Of a stretch of DNA of 64,000 bases, positions 17,450-26,153 are shown piece by piece. The translations under genes and the position numbers were made by a program. The DNA comes from Bacillota bacterium (GTDB lineage Bacteria; Bacillota; Clostridia; Oscillospirales; Ruminococcaceae): the NCBI GenBank assembly GCA_023412215.1, contig JAEYNX010000034.1, positions 1 to 64,000 of the forward strand. The letters run 5' to 3'. The notes below the pieces were generated by a model. The model did not search any database, was not told the DNA's origin, and saw only the letters and a program-made list of their open reading frames with translations. Each line of letters starts with the position of its first letter. The first letter of the stretch is position 1.

Positions 17450-18583
17450 ATGGTACTGAAAAACGCGGAGCTTTTTGACGCCGATTTTAACCTGATACGC
17501 GCCGACCTCGCCCTTTCCGGCAACCGAATTATAAAGATTGCGCCAGACATTGCGGATGATGACGCGGTGGACCTTTCGGGCTGCACCCTGCTGCCGGGCT
17601 TTGTGGACATTCATATTCACGGCTGCGCGGGGCACGACGCCTGTGACGCGACCCGCGACGCCTTAAGCGCCATGGCGGCGCATCTGGTGCAGCACGGCGT
17701 GACCGCCTTCTGCCCCACCACGATGACGATTGCCCCCGAGGCGCTGACAAAGGCCGTTATGGCGGTGCGGGACTGCATCGACGAGCCGCCAAAGGGTGCA
17801 TCCATATTGGGTGTAAACCTGGAAGGGCCGTATATCAGTGTACATAAAAAAGGCGCGCAGATGGCGGAGTATGTAAGAAAGCCGGACCTTGATCAGTTTA
17901 TGCGTCTTTTTAAAGCCTGCGGCGGCGGGATAAAGCTGGTGGATATCGCGCCCGAAACCGAGGATGCGCACGCTTTTATTGAGGCTGTAAGCAAGCTCTG
18001 CCTTGTGTCGCTCGCGCACTCCGAAGCCGACTATGACGAGGCGAAGGCCGCCTTTGGCTGCGGCGTACGCCATGCCACCCACCTGTTTAACGCCATGACG
18101 GGCCTCACCCACCGGGCGCCCGGGGCAGTGGGCGCGGTGCTGGACGACGAACGTGTTACAGCCGAGCTGATCTGCGACGGGCAGCATATTCACCCCGCCG
18201 TACTGCGCACGGCGTTTAAGGTGCTGGGTGACCGTGCCGTCGTGGTGAGCGACTCGATGCGCGCCGCCGGCCTGCCGGATGGGGTTTCTGAGCTTGGCGG
18301 GCAGAAGGTGTACGTTAAAAACGGCACCGCGCGCCTTGCGGACGGTACCCTCGCGGGCTCCATTACCAACCTGCACGAGGAACTGAAAAATCTGATTGCG
18401 TACGGCATACCGCTGCGGCAGGCCGTGCGCGCCGTGACGATAAACCCGGCTATCGCCGTAAACGCAGACACCGAAATCGGCAGCCTTTGCGTGGGAAAAC
18501 AGGCGGATATCGTCGTGCTCGACAGCCGCTATGAGATAAAGATGGTACTCTGCCGCGGTATCTGCATTGTAAACAAGCTGTAG
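17450..18583 (+). CDS. nagA: N-acetylglucosamine-6-phosphate deacetylase
   Basis: The enzyme removes acetate from GlcNAc-6-P, feeding NagB. Motifs: amidohydrolase DIHIHG, the metal glutamate in LEGPYIS, LAHSEADYDEA, ATHLFNAM and the catalytic Asp in VVVSDSM. ATG 17450 gives the conserved family N-terminus (MVLKNAELFD) and lies after the palindrome. A TTG at 17408 has a better placed GAGAGG site but would sit inside the hairpin and add 14 residues. An ATG at 17438 has its site too close. The start is therefore uncertain; the function is not. Confidence 0.92.
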   Translation: MVLKNAELFDADFNLIRADLALSGNRIIKIAPDIADDDAVDLSGCTLLPGFVDIHIHGCAGHDACDATRDALSAMAAHLVQHGVTAFCPTTMTIAPEALTKAVMAVRDCIDEPPKGASILGVNLEGPYISVHKKGAQMAEYVRKPDLDQFMRLFKACGGGIKLVDIAPETEDAHAFIEAVSKLCLVSLAHSEADYDEAKAAFGCGVRHATHLFNAMTGLTHRAPGAVGAVLDDERVTAELICDGQHIHPAVLRTAFKVLGDRAVVVSDSMRAAGLPDGVSELGGQKVYVKNGTARLADGTLAGSITNLHEELKNLIAYGIPLRQAVRAVTINPAIAVNADTEIGSLCVGKQADIVVLDSRYEIKMVLCRGICIVNKL

Positions 18584-18618
18584 ACCTACCCAAATACATA
18601 TTTTATTGAGGTGCAGTA

Positions 18619-19563
18619 ATGTACAGGATTGGCATTGACATTGGAGGCACCGCGACGAAGGTGGCCTTTATCTCCGAACAAGCGGAGATCGTACATAAAA
18701 CCGGCATTCCCACGCGGTGCGGCCTTGGGTACGAGCAGGTATTCGCCGATATCGCACACTGCCTTGAAGCGGGCCTACAGACTGTAAACGCTACAAAAGA
18801 CGAGATCAGCAGCATCGGCCTTGCAATACCTGGGCTCGTCAGCGAAGATGGCAGCAGGATCGTGTTTGCAAGCAACCTCGGGTTTGTGGATGTGGACGCG
18901 CAGGGATGTTTACAACCGTATTTTGACGGCAGCCGCATTACGCTGACCAACGACGCAAATGCCGCGGCGCTGGGCGAGCACCTTTTCGGCGCCGCGAAGG
19001 GCAGTCAAAGCTCCGTTACCATCACCATCGGAACCGGGGTCGGCTCCGGGATTATTATCGACGACCGCGTTGTGACCGGGCGCTTTAATTCGGGCGCGGA
19101 GATCGGCCACACGATAGTGGATGCCAACGGCGAGCGGTGCCCCTGCGGGCAAAACGGGTGCCTTGAGCTGTACGCCTCAGCCAGCGCTATCATACGCCAC
19201 GCGAAGCAGGAGATGCAAGACACGCCCGATTCACGGATGCTTTCACTGGTGAACGGGGATATCGACGCGCTGAACGCCAAAACGGTCTACGACGCCTACC
19301 GCAGCGGCGATAAAGCGGCCGGCAGGGTGATTGATCGGTTTATCAAATACCTCGGCATCGGGGTCATCAACACCATTAACACCCTGCAGCCCGAGGTGAT
19401 CGTCATCGGCGGGGGCATCAGTGCCCAAAAAGAAAACCTCACCGGGCCGTTAACGAACTATGTGAGGGAGCATCTTCTTTTGGGGGAGAGAAACCTTAAA
19501 ACCAAGATCGTCTACGCGCTGCTCGGCAATGATGCGGGAGTGATGGGTGCGGCGATGCTGTAG
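18619..19563 (+). CDS. ROK-family sugar kinase (probable N-acetylglucosamine kinase)
   Basis: This 314-residue protein has the phosphate loop GIDIGGTATKVAFI (5-18), catalytic Asp112 (NDANAA), and the ROK zinc site His164 with Cys174, Cys176 and Cys181 (CPCGQNGC). It has no N-terminal helix-turn-helix, so it is a kinase, not a NagC-type repressor. ROK enzymes phosphorylate glucose, fructose, ManNAc or GlcNAc. Placed after nagA in a chitobiose phosphorolysis cluster, it probably phosphorylates the free GlcNAc released by the phosphorylase. Confidence 0.88.
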   Translation: MYRIGIDIGGTATKVAFISEQAEIVHKTGIPTRCGLGYEQVFADIAHCLEAGLQTVNATKDEISSIGLAIPGLVSEDGSRIVFASNLGFVDVDAQGCLQPYFDGSRITLTNDANAAALGEHLFGAAKGSQSSVTITIGTGVGSGIIIDDRVVTGRFNSGAEIGHTIVDANGERCPCGQNGCLELYASASAIIRHAKQEMQDTPDSRMLSLVNGDIDALNAKTVYDAYRSGDKAAGRVIDRFIKYLGIGVINTINTLQPEVIVIGGGISAQKENLTGPLTNYVREHLLLGERNLKTKIVYALLGNDAGVMGAAML

Positions 19564-19590
19564 CATATAACTGCATGAAAGCAGCTTTTT

Positions 19591-19618
19591 AACCCCACTA
19601 GCTAGCTGGTGGGGTTTT
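19591..19618 (+). terminator. Terminator after the ROK kinase gene
   Basis: A 10-bp stem with one wobble (19591-19600 and 19607-19616) around GCTAGC ends in TTTT. A smaller CTGC/GCAG hairpin with a T-run precedes it at 19571-19590. Confidence 0.75.
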
Positions 19619-19633
19619 GCGTTGTAGTCATCA

Positions 19634-19679
19634 AAAGCACAGGGTCGGGTAAACCATGGTTTACCCGACCCTGTGCTTT
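19634..19679. terminator. Perfect 46-bp palindrome, bidirectional terminator of convergent clusters
   Basis: All 46 bases are self-complementary around CCATGG. It lies between the convergent ROK kinase and uxaA genes, with A/T-rich flanks on both sides. A role as a two-way terminator is likely. A perfect loopless palindrome of this length is unusual. Confidence 0.7.
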
Positions 19680-19700
19680 AATAAAAAGGCCTGTATCGTC

Positions 19701-21185
19701 TTACAGCGTCACCCCGTCTTTAAAGATGGCGATGCCCCGGTACCCTGACTTCTCGGTGCAGGTGGCCTTGCCCGAGGCCGTTTCAACCACCAGCTGCATC
19801 AGCCTCTCGGCGGCTTTATCAAGCGGCTCGCCTTCGGCGACGGTACCGGCGTTAAAATCGATCCAAGCGGGCTTTTTGGCAAAGAGCGCGCTGTTGCTGG
19901 AGATCTTGAGGGTGGGAACCGGCGCGCCGAAGGGCGTGCCCCTGCCGGTGGTAAAGAGGAGTATCTGCGCGCCCGCCGCCGCAAGCGCTGTCGCAGACAC
20001 CAGATCGTTTCCGGGACTGGCCAGCAGGGTAAGGCCGTGCGCCTGTACCTGCTGAGCGTACCCGATAACGTCCGAAACCGGCGCTGTGCCGCCCTTTTGC
20101 ACACAGCCGAGGCTTTTGTCCTCCAGTGTGCTGATGCCGCCCTGCTTGTTGCCGGGGGAGGGGTTTTCGTACACGACCTGCCCATGCGAGACGAAGTACT
20201 GCTTAAAGCCGTTTATCATCCCAACGATCTTCTCATAAACCCGCCCGTCTGCAGCCCGGTTCATCAGGATGGTCTCCGCGCCGAACATCTCGGGTACCTC
20301 GGTGAGAATAGTACTGCCTCCTTCGGCAATCAGCAGGTCGCTGAACGCGCCGACCGTGGGGTTTGCGGTAATGCCCGAAAGCCCGTCGCTGCCGCCGCAC
20401 TTCATGCCGATGGTAAGCAATGATACCGGCAGCGGCTCACGTTTGGCGGCTTTTGCATATGCGGCGAGCGCCCGCAGCGCGTCGCTGCCCGCGGCAATCT
20501 CATCCTCCACCTCCTGGCAGACCATGAACTTTACCCGCTGCTCATCCCACTCGCCCAGAACCTCCTGTAAGGAGGATATCGTGTTGTTTTCGCAGCCGAG
20601 CCCGACCAACAGAACCCCGCCCGCGTTTGGATGCTGTACAAGGGCGGCCAGCAGGCGCTGCGTGTTCTTATGGTCGTCGCCCATCTGGCTGCAGCCGTAC
20701 GGGTGGGGAAACGCATATACCCCGTCTATGCCAAACTCTTGGGTCAAGTGGGCATTTTCCCGGGCCAGCCGCTCCGCCACGTCGTTTACACAGCCCACGG
20801 CCGGTATAATCCACAGCTCATTGCGCACACCCGCCCTGCCGTCGCTGCGGCGATAGCCCATAAACGTTTCGGGGGCCGACGGTACAACCGGTGTTACGGC
20901 GGGGCGATAGGTGTAAGCGGCTTCCTCGGAAAGTGCCGTGGCAAGGTTGCTCATGTGCACCCATTCGCCGATGCCGATAGCCCTTTTCGCGGTGCCGATC
21001 GGGTAGCCGTATTTGATAACGCTTTCCCCTGCCCGAATGGGGCGGACAGCGAATTTATGCCCCTGCGGGATATCGTCCTTCAGGATGACCTCTGTATCCC
21101 CAAGCGGCAGTGACATACCCGCCGTCAATGGGCTTAACGCGACGGCAACGTTGTCGCTTTTATTGATCTGTATAGCCTTTGGCAA
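19701..21185 (-). CDS. uxaA: Altronate dehydratase
   Basis: This 494-residue enzyme dehydrates D-altronate to 2-keto-3-deoxygluconate in galacturonate catabolism. The N-terminal SAF-like domain (about 1-95) is followed by the UxaA/GarD catalytic domain (FMGYRRSDGRAGVRNELWII, FPHPYGCSQMGDD, GMKCGGSDGLSGITANP). It is the last gene of the - strand run, 32 bases after uxaB. Confidence 0.95.
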   Translation of the reverse strand: MPKAIQINKSDNVAVALSPLTAGMSLPLGDTEVILKDDIPQGHKFAVRPIRAGESVIKYGYPIGTAKRAIGIGEWVHMSNLATALSEEAAYTYRPAVTPVVPSAPETFMGYRRSDGRAGVRNELWIIPAVGCVNDVAERLARENAHLTQEFGIDGVYAFPHPYGCSQMGDDHKNTQRLLAALVQHPNAGGVLLVGLGCENNTISSLQEVLGEWDEQRVKFMVCQEVEDEIAAGSDALRALAAYAKAAKREPLPVSLLTIGMKCGGSDGLSGITANPTVGAFSDLLIAEGGSTILTEVPEMFGAETILMNRAADGRVYEKIVGMINGFKQYFVSHGQVVYENPSPGNKQGGISTLEDKSLGCVQKGGTAPVSDVIGYAQQVQAHGLTLLASPGNDLVSATALAAAGAQILLFTTGRGTPFGAPVPTLKISSNSALFAKKPAWIDFNAGTVAEGEPLDKAAERLMQLVVETASGKATCTEKSGYRGIAIFKDGVTL

Positions 21186-21217
21186 AATACTCGCTCCCTT
21201 CCCCGCTCATCCCCGGC

Positions 21218-22696
21218 TCAAAGCAGCTTGGCAATGGCGCCCTTCATACCGAACGCCGCAATCTGGTTCAAATACCCGGTTACCGCGGCCTCAAAGCCCG
21301 AAATGGCCCCGAGGTCTTCGCCCCAGAGTTTAACGTCAGAGCAGACGGCGTGTACAAGCTCCGCGGCGCTGCTCCCCCGGTGGGCGTAAAAAAGCTCGAG
21401 CACCGAACGGGTATCGTTGACACAATATTCTCCCTCCCCGCGCTTGGCCATAAGGCCCGCGTCCTCCAGCCGCACGCCGCGGTAGAAGACAAGGTAGGCC
21501 GCAAAGCTGAACACGATGCGCTGTGGCAGACTGCCGAAGCGCTCTGCATATTCCTTTAAGCTCGGCAGTACGCGCGCCCGCCATTTGGAGGTTGAATTGA
21601 GCGCGATGGCGAGCAGGCTGTGGTCGATGAACGGGTTTTGGAAGCGCTCGGTCACCGAGGCCGCAAACATCTCAAGCTCCTCGCGGGGCAGGCTTAAAGT
21701 CGGGATGATCTCCTCATGAATCGTCTTCTGCATAAAGGTGCGGATGGCCTCATCCTCCATGCATTCGCGCACGATATTCTTGCCCGCCAGGTAAGCCGCC
21801 AGCACCATACTGGTGTGCGCGCCGTTTAGGATGCGCACCTTGCGCTGCTTGTAGGGAAGGTGGTCGGGCACGACCCGCACCGGCAGGCCCGCTTTCACGA
21901 AGGGTAGCTCCTCCTCAAGGCTTTTCGGCCCTTCGATCACCCACAGGCCGAACACCTCGCCGGTATCGAGCAGCTTATCCTCGTAGCCGTTTGCCTCATT
22001 CAGCCGCTCCGCCTCCGCGCGCGGGTAGCCGGTAACAATGCGGTCTACCAGCGTGTTGCAGAACAGTACCTCTTTTTTTACCCAGTCGTAAAAATCATCC
22101 TCCAGCTGCCACAGCCGGATGGTTTCCTCCACGCAGCGGCGCAGTTCGTCGCCGTTGTGGTCAATCAGCTCGCAGGAGAGCACAACCAGCCCGTATCCTA
22201 TACCGAAGGCCTTGTACCGCTCATAAAGAAATCTCGTCAGCTTGGCGGGAAAGGCGGACGGGGGGGCGTCGCTAAACCGGCAGGTATCGTCAAATACAAT
22301 GCCCGCCTCGGTGGTGTTGCTGACAATATACCGCAGGTCGGGGTTGTGCGCACAGGCGAGCAGGGCCGCATAATCCTCGTAGGGGTTGATCGCCCTGCTG
22401 ATACAGCTGACAACGCGTTTTTCCTCCGCCTTTCTACCGTCCTCAAACCCGCGCAGGTAGAGGGTATACAGTCCCTGCTGCTCGTTTAAAACATTGGCAA
22501 GGCCCTGAGCGATGGGCTGCACGACAACCACCGAGGTGTCAAAACCACACCGTTCATTGGCGACGTCAATAAAATAATCGACAAAGGCGCGCAGGAAGTT
22601 GCCTTCTCCAAACTGCAGCACCCTTTCGGGCGCGCCGCGCCGAACAAAGCCTTTATACCCGCTCTGCCTTAAGGTCTCATCATTCAGCTGCTTCAT
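21218..22696 (-). CDS. uxaB: Tagaturonate reductase (altronate oxidoreductase)
   Basis: This 492-residue mannitol-dehydrogenase-family enzyme reduces tagaturonate to altronate with NADH. Its signatures are VLQFGEGNFLRAFVDYFID near the N-terminus (Rossmann fold), KVRILNGAHTSMVLAAYLAG (catalytic Lys region) and ERFQNPFIDH. It lies between uxaC and uxaA. Confidence 0.95.
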   Translation of the reverse strand: MKQLNDETLRQSGYKGFVRRGAPERVLQFGEGNFLRAFVDYFIDVANERCGFDTSVVVVQPIAQGLANVLNEQQGLYTLYLRGFEDGRKAEEKRVVSCISRAINPYEDYAALLACAHNPDLRYIVSNTTEAGIVFDDTCRFSDAPPSAFPAKLTRFLYERYKAFGIGYGLVVLSCELIDHNGDELRRCVEETIRLWQLEDDFYDWVKKEVLFCNTLVDRIVTGYPRAEAERLNEANGYEDKLLDTGEVFGLWVIEGPKSLEEELPFVKAGLPVRVVPDHLPYKQRKVRILNGAHTSMVLAAYLAGKNIVRECMEDEAIRTFMQKTIHEEIIPTLSLPREELEMFAASVTERFQNPFIDHSLLAIALNSTSKWRARVLPSLKEYAERFGSLPQRIVFSFAAYLVFYRGVRLEDAGLMAKRGEGEYCVNDTRSVLELFYAHRGSSAAELVHAVCSDVKLWGEDLGAISGFEAAVTGYLNQIAAFGMKGAIAKLL

Positions 22697-22716
22697 GCTA
22701 TGCTCCTTTTATCTGC

Positions 22717-24126
22717 CTAAAAGTTAAAATACCGCATGGCGTTGTGATAAGAGATATCCTCCACCATCTTGCCGAGCGCGGGGATATCGGCCGGGTACTC
22801 CCCGTTATCTACCCAGCTGCCGATGAGGTCGCAGAGGATGCGGCGGAAGTACTCGTGCCGGGTATAGGAGAGAAAGCTGCGCGAATCGGTGAGCATCCCG
22901 ACAAAGCAACCCAAAAGGGACATGTTGGCGAGGTTTGTCATCTGCTCGCGCATACCGCTCTTGGTGTCGTTAAACCACCAAGCCGCACCGTGCTGGACCT
23001 TTCCCTCGATGCCGCCGCCCTGAAAGCAGCCGATGGCCGAGGTAATCGCCGCGTTGTCGCCGGGGTTGAGGGAGAAGATGACGGTCTTGGGCAGCAGTGC
23101 GTCACGGTTAAGGGTATCCAGCAGGGCGGTAAGGCCCGACATGCAGTCTGCGTCGCTGATGCAGTCAAAGCCGGTATCCGGCCCGAGCGCTTTAAAACCA
23201 CTGCTGTTTACGTTGCGCAGCGCGCCGAAGTGTATCTCCATCACCCAGCCGAGGCGGGCGTATTCCCTGCCCAAAAAGAGCAGCAGCGCGTACTGGAACG
23301 CGTTGATCTCATCCGCCGTCAGCGCCGCGCCGCTTAAGCGCTTTTTAAGTATCTCATCAAGCTTCTCCGGTTCCGCGGGCGCGTATACCACCCGGTTGAT
23401 GCCGTGGTCGGAGGCGCGGCAGCCCATCGACGCGAAATATTCCATACGCGCCTTAAGCGCTTCGTACAGTCCGGCCATATCTTCAATGTTTACACCGGAG
23501 GCCGCGGAGAGCTTTTTAAGATATGCCGTAAAGCCCTCCCGCTCAATGTAGACGGCTTGGTCGGGCCGCCAGGCGGGCACCACCTCTACAGCAAAGCGCC
23601 CGTCGTCGCGGATGGCCTTGTGGTGCTCCAGGGTATCCACCGGGTCGTCGGTGGTTACGATAACGGTGACATGCGATTGTTCGATGATGCCGCGAACGCT
23701 CATCTCTTCCTGCTGCAGCACGCGGTTGCAGTGCTGCCAGATTTCCTCGGCGGTATCCTCGCTCAGTGTGAGCTCGCAGCTAAAGTAGCGCCGCAGTTCC
23801 AGATGGCACCAGTGATAAAGGGGGTTGCCGATGGCTTTGGGCAGCATCTGCGCAAAGGCGAAGAACTTCTCCTTATCGCTTGCGCCGCCCGTGATATAAT
23901 ATTCGTCCACGCCGTAGGTACGCATCAGACGCCACTTGTAGTGGTCGCCGCCCAGCCAGGCCTGTGTAATGTTCTCAAACCGGCGGTTCATGGCAATTTC
24001 AGCGGGATTGATGTGACAATGGTAGTCGATAATCGGCATTTTGGCCGCGTAGTCGTGGTAAAGGGTCTTGGCCGTCTCGCCGGACAAGAGAAAATCCCGA
24101 TCCATAAACTGTTTCAATGGGTCCAC
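22717..24126 (-). CDS. uxaC: Uronate isomerase
   Basis: This 469-residue member of the amidohydrolase superfamily turns D-galacturonate into D-tagaturonate. The metal motif DYHCHINP (His36, His38), the W-R-loop segment WLGGDHYKWRLMRTYGV, and VTTDDPVDTLEHH are characteristic. It follows the spacer that carries the first copy of the 100-bp inverted-repeat element. Confidence 0.95.
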   Translation of the reverse strand: MDPLKQFMDRDFLLSGETAKTLYHDYAAKMPIIDYHCHINPAEIAMNRRFENITQAWLGGDHYKWRLMRTYGVDEYYITGGASDKEKFFAFAQMLPKAIGNPLYHWCHLELRRYFSCELTLSEDTAEEIWQHCNRVLQQEEMSVRGIIEQSHVTVIVTTDDPVDTLEHHKAIRDDGRFAVEVVPAWRPDQAVYIEREGFTAYLKKLSAASGVNIEDMAGLYEALKARMEYFASMGCRASDHGINRVVYAPAEPEKLDEILKKRLSGAALTADEINAFQYALLLFLGREYARLGWVMEIHFGALRNVNSSGFKALGPDTGFDCISDADCMSGLTALLDTLNRDALLPKTVIFSLNPGDNAAITSAIGCFQGGGIEGKVQHGAAWWFNDTKSGMREQMTNLANMSLLGCFVGMLTDSRSFLSYTRHEYFRRILCDLIGSWVDNGEYPADIPALGKMVEDISYHNAMRYFNF

Positions 24127-24166
24127 CTCGTATTCATGACCTGATTTGATCAGTGTTTGTACAAAA

Positions 24167-24266
24167 TACTAATTCCAATAAGAAATAAACCGTAAGAATT
24201 CTTCACAAGAGGCATAAATTAAACCTTTTGCTCGAATTTTTTCTATATTTCTAATTGTAATAAGTA
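24167..24266. mobile_element. MITE-like 100-bp inverted-repeat element, copy 1
   Basis: The ends are imperfect inverted repeats. CTAATTCCAATAAGAAATA at 24169 faces TATTTCTAATTGTAATAAG, which ends at 24264, and the inverted similarity continues inward to about 35 bases. A TA dinucleotide flanks both ends (24167-24168 and 24265-24266), as expected for IS630/Tc1-mariner targets. It has no coding capacity. A copy nearly identical by eye, apart from short differences, lies at 40663-40763. Confidence 0.7.
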
Positions 24267-24287
24267 TAAGCGGGGAAAATGGCTGAC

Positions 24288-24352
24288 GGGCGGGAGACCG
24301 GATGTCTTCCATAGCGTTTTGCGCCATGGATACAGGCTTTGCTCTCCCGCCC
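24288..24352 (-). repeat. Nested hairpin between the glycosidase gene and uxaC
   Basis: Outer arms at 24288-24297 and 24343-24352 pair perfectly (10 bp, GC-rich). Inner arms at 24308-24316 and 24322-24330 pair with one wobble. It lies in the 305-base spacer on the transcribed - strand. There is no clear T-run, so mRNA stabilisation or processing is as likely as termination. The rest of the spacer holds copy 1 of the inverted-repeat element. Confidence 0.5.
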
Positions 24353-24431
24353 CGCCACATGCAGCCCGTGGATAAGTGATGCTGTGTCTGAAGAAATCTA
24401 TTTAAATAGTTGAGCTACCAAGGGAAAACGC

Positions 24432-26114
24432 TTAAAGGGTCTTTGAGTCATACTCGCCGTAATTCGGGGGAACAATGCCCAAGTTCTCGACACTCACAAA
24501 ACCGGTATCGGTATACCTTAGCGTTTCGTTGCCGGAAACGCGGAAGGAAACCGTGCGGCCGTCGGGCAGGCGAATCTCCCCGTCAACCGGCTGAACCGTC
24601 ATGCCGATGACAGACCTAAGCTTGCCGGAGCGGTCGGTTACCAGCCGGATGCCATGCGGGAAGGCGTAAAGCTTCTCCCCGTTCTTGTATACGAAGGAGC
24701 CTTCACGCTCGTTTACAAGCTCAAACAGCGCCCCGTCTACCGCGCGGCTGTAGCCCGTCTCCTCGGCCACAATCTCGCCGTGGTCGATACCGCCCGGAAT
24801 CACCGAGCTAAAGCACAGTTCCTTTTGCGAGGTGGGGTATATGCCGCACATGCGCTCGAGGTAATCGAGCACGCAGAGCATAGTAGGGGTGTAGTTGTCG
24901 GCATACCCCTCACAACCCATCCACGCGCTCAAGCCGCCCGAGAACTTTTCAAACCGCGAGAGAGCCGTGAGAATGGGATGCATGATCCACGTCAGCTCCA
25001 CATAGCGGCGATGATATTCAAAGGCGTGCGGCAGCCGTATCTGGGTCAAGAAACTGATCTGCCCCGACCAGCTGTTGTACTGGATGAAAGGGCTGAAGCC
25101 GGGTTCATCCATCGCGATGGTGGTGATGGGGTATCTTGAGAAAAACTTTCGGGTGTTGAGCAGGTAGCGGCGCAAAGCGTCCTCAAACATCGCGTCGTCG
25201 CAGGCCTCGCAGGCAAACACGCGGATGAGGTTATCCGACTGCAGCCGCACGAAGCGGTCGAGCTTATCTCGGTCGTAGAAGAAATGGTCCTGCGCGTCGT
25301 AACAGTATTTCATCAGGCTGCTGCGGGTCTGCTCGGCCTTCTTTGCCCACACGCTGCCGTCCTCTCCCAGTTCCTGTGCCATACGCTCCAGATACTTGCG
25401 CTGGCAGTACACGTTTGCCGTCATGTCTGGTGCTAAGAAGGGCAGGATCGGCGAATTGGGGTCGTAACGGGCGGGGTCCGCCATATAGGGGGTGTCGGGC
25501 ACGTGCCAGAACCGCGGGGAAGCGTCGTGGCCGGTATCAAAGGTGCAAAAGGCCTCCACACAGCCGGTTTTTCGAGTGTCGCGGTGGGTGGCCAGCCACT
25601 CGTCGTTGCGGGTGATGGCATCATACATCTTTTTGAGGAACGCCTTATCCCCGCTTAAGCAGTAGTGGGTCCACACGCTTCGGGCAAGCGGGGTGACCAT
25701 CTGCACCTGACGGTGGTTCGCCCCCGCGGCGGTGATCTTGTAGGGCAGCAGGCCGTCCTCCCGTATAAAGTCGGCGAACAGCTCAAAGCTCGACTTTGCC
25801 GCGTCCGGGCAGAAGCGGGAGAGCAACTCGGAGTTGATGGTGCCGGTGCTTTCCAGCCAGCAGCCGATAAAATCCGCGCCCTCCAGCAGCATGGGGCGGC
25901 CATCGGCAACCGAGGGGACGATGCAGTCCATCAGATCGTGCACGGCCTTGTAGTATACATTCTCTATCTTCGGATGGGACGATACAAATTTAACACCGGA
26001 ATGCAGGAATTCATTCAAAGCGCTTCGTCCGGTATCCTGCTTTAGCGCGCCGACACGGCTGTTGACGTCGGTTTCGCGCAGCTTGGATAATATCGTGCTC
26101 ATGTTAAGATTCAT
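24432..26114 (-). CDS. Predicted (alpha/alpha)6-barrel glycoside hydrolase, family unassigned
   Basis: About 560 residues, cytoplasmic (no signal peptide). The sequence has the repeated Trp/Tyr-rich helical pattern of MGH1/GH63-like barrels (GADFIGCWLESTGTINSELL, MDEPGFSPFIQYNSWSGQI, GGLSAWMGCEGYADNYTPTM), but I cannot assign a numbered family. It lies between the GH4 galacturonidase and uxaC, so a role on rhamnogalacturonan or other pectic oligosaccharides is inferred. Possible starts are ATG 26153, 26114 and 26102. The first lacks a ribosome site, and the AAAGGA before the others lies inside a perfect 17-bp hairpin. Confidence 0.7.
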   Translation of the reverse strand: MNLNMSTILSKLRETDVNSRVGALKQDTGRSALNEFLHSGVKFVSSHPKIENVYYKAVHDLMDCIVPSVADGRPMLLEGADFIGCWLESTGTINSELLSRFCPDAAKSSFELFADFIREDGLLPYKITAAGANHRQVQMVTPLARSVWTHYCLSGDKAFLKKMYDAITRNDEWLATHRDTRKTGCVEAFCTFDTGHDASPRFWHVPDTPYMADPARYDPNSPILPFLAPDMTANVYCQRKYLERMAQELGEDGSVWAKKAEQTRSSLMKYCYDAQDHFFYDRDKLDRFVRLQSDNLIRVFACEACDDAMFEDALRRYLLNTRKFFSRYPITTIAMDEPGFSPFIQYNSWSGQISFLTQIRLPHAFEYHRRYVELTWIMHPILTALSRFEKFSGGLSAWMGCEGYADNYTPTMLCVLDYLERMCGIYPTSQKELCFSSVIPGGIDHGEIVAEETGYSRAVDGALFELVNEREGSFVYKNGEKLYAFPHGIRLVTDRSGKLRSVIGMTVQPVDGEIRLPDGRTVSFRVSGNETLRYTDTGFVSVENLGIVPPNYGEYDSKTL

Positions 26115-26153
26115 GTCCTTTCTTTCGGGTTTTATGCCCGAAAGAAAGGACAT
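26113..26153 (-). promoter_or_regulatory. Perfect 17-bp hairpin covering the ribosome site of the glycosidase gene
   Basis: Arms 26113-26129 and 26137-26153 are exact reverse complements with a 7-base loop. In the - strand mRNA the 3' arm contains AAAGGA and the first two bases of the ATG at 26114, so folding would hide the initiation region. Confidence 0.55.

Noticed and set aside
19571..19590. Small CTGC/GCAG hairpin with T-run before the main terminator
   Set aside because: Only 4 bp of stem; mentioned with the adjacent terminator rather than as a separate feature.
24288..24352. Nested hairpin considered as a terminator for the glycosidase gene
   Set aside because: No T-run follows on the - strand, so I list it only as a structured repeat.
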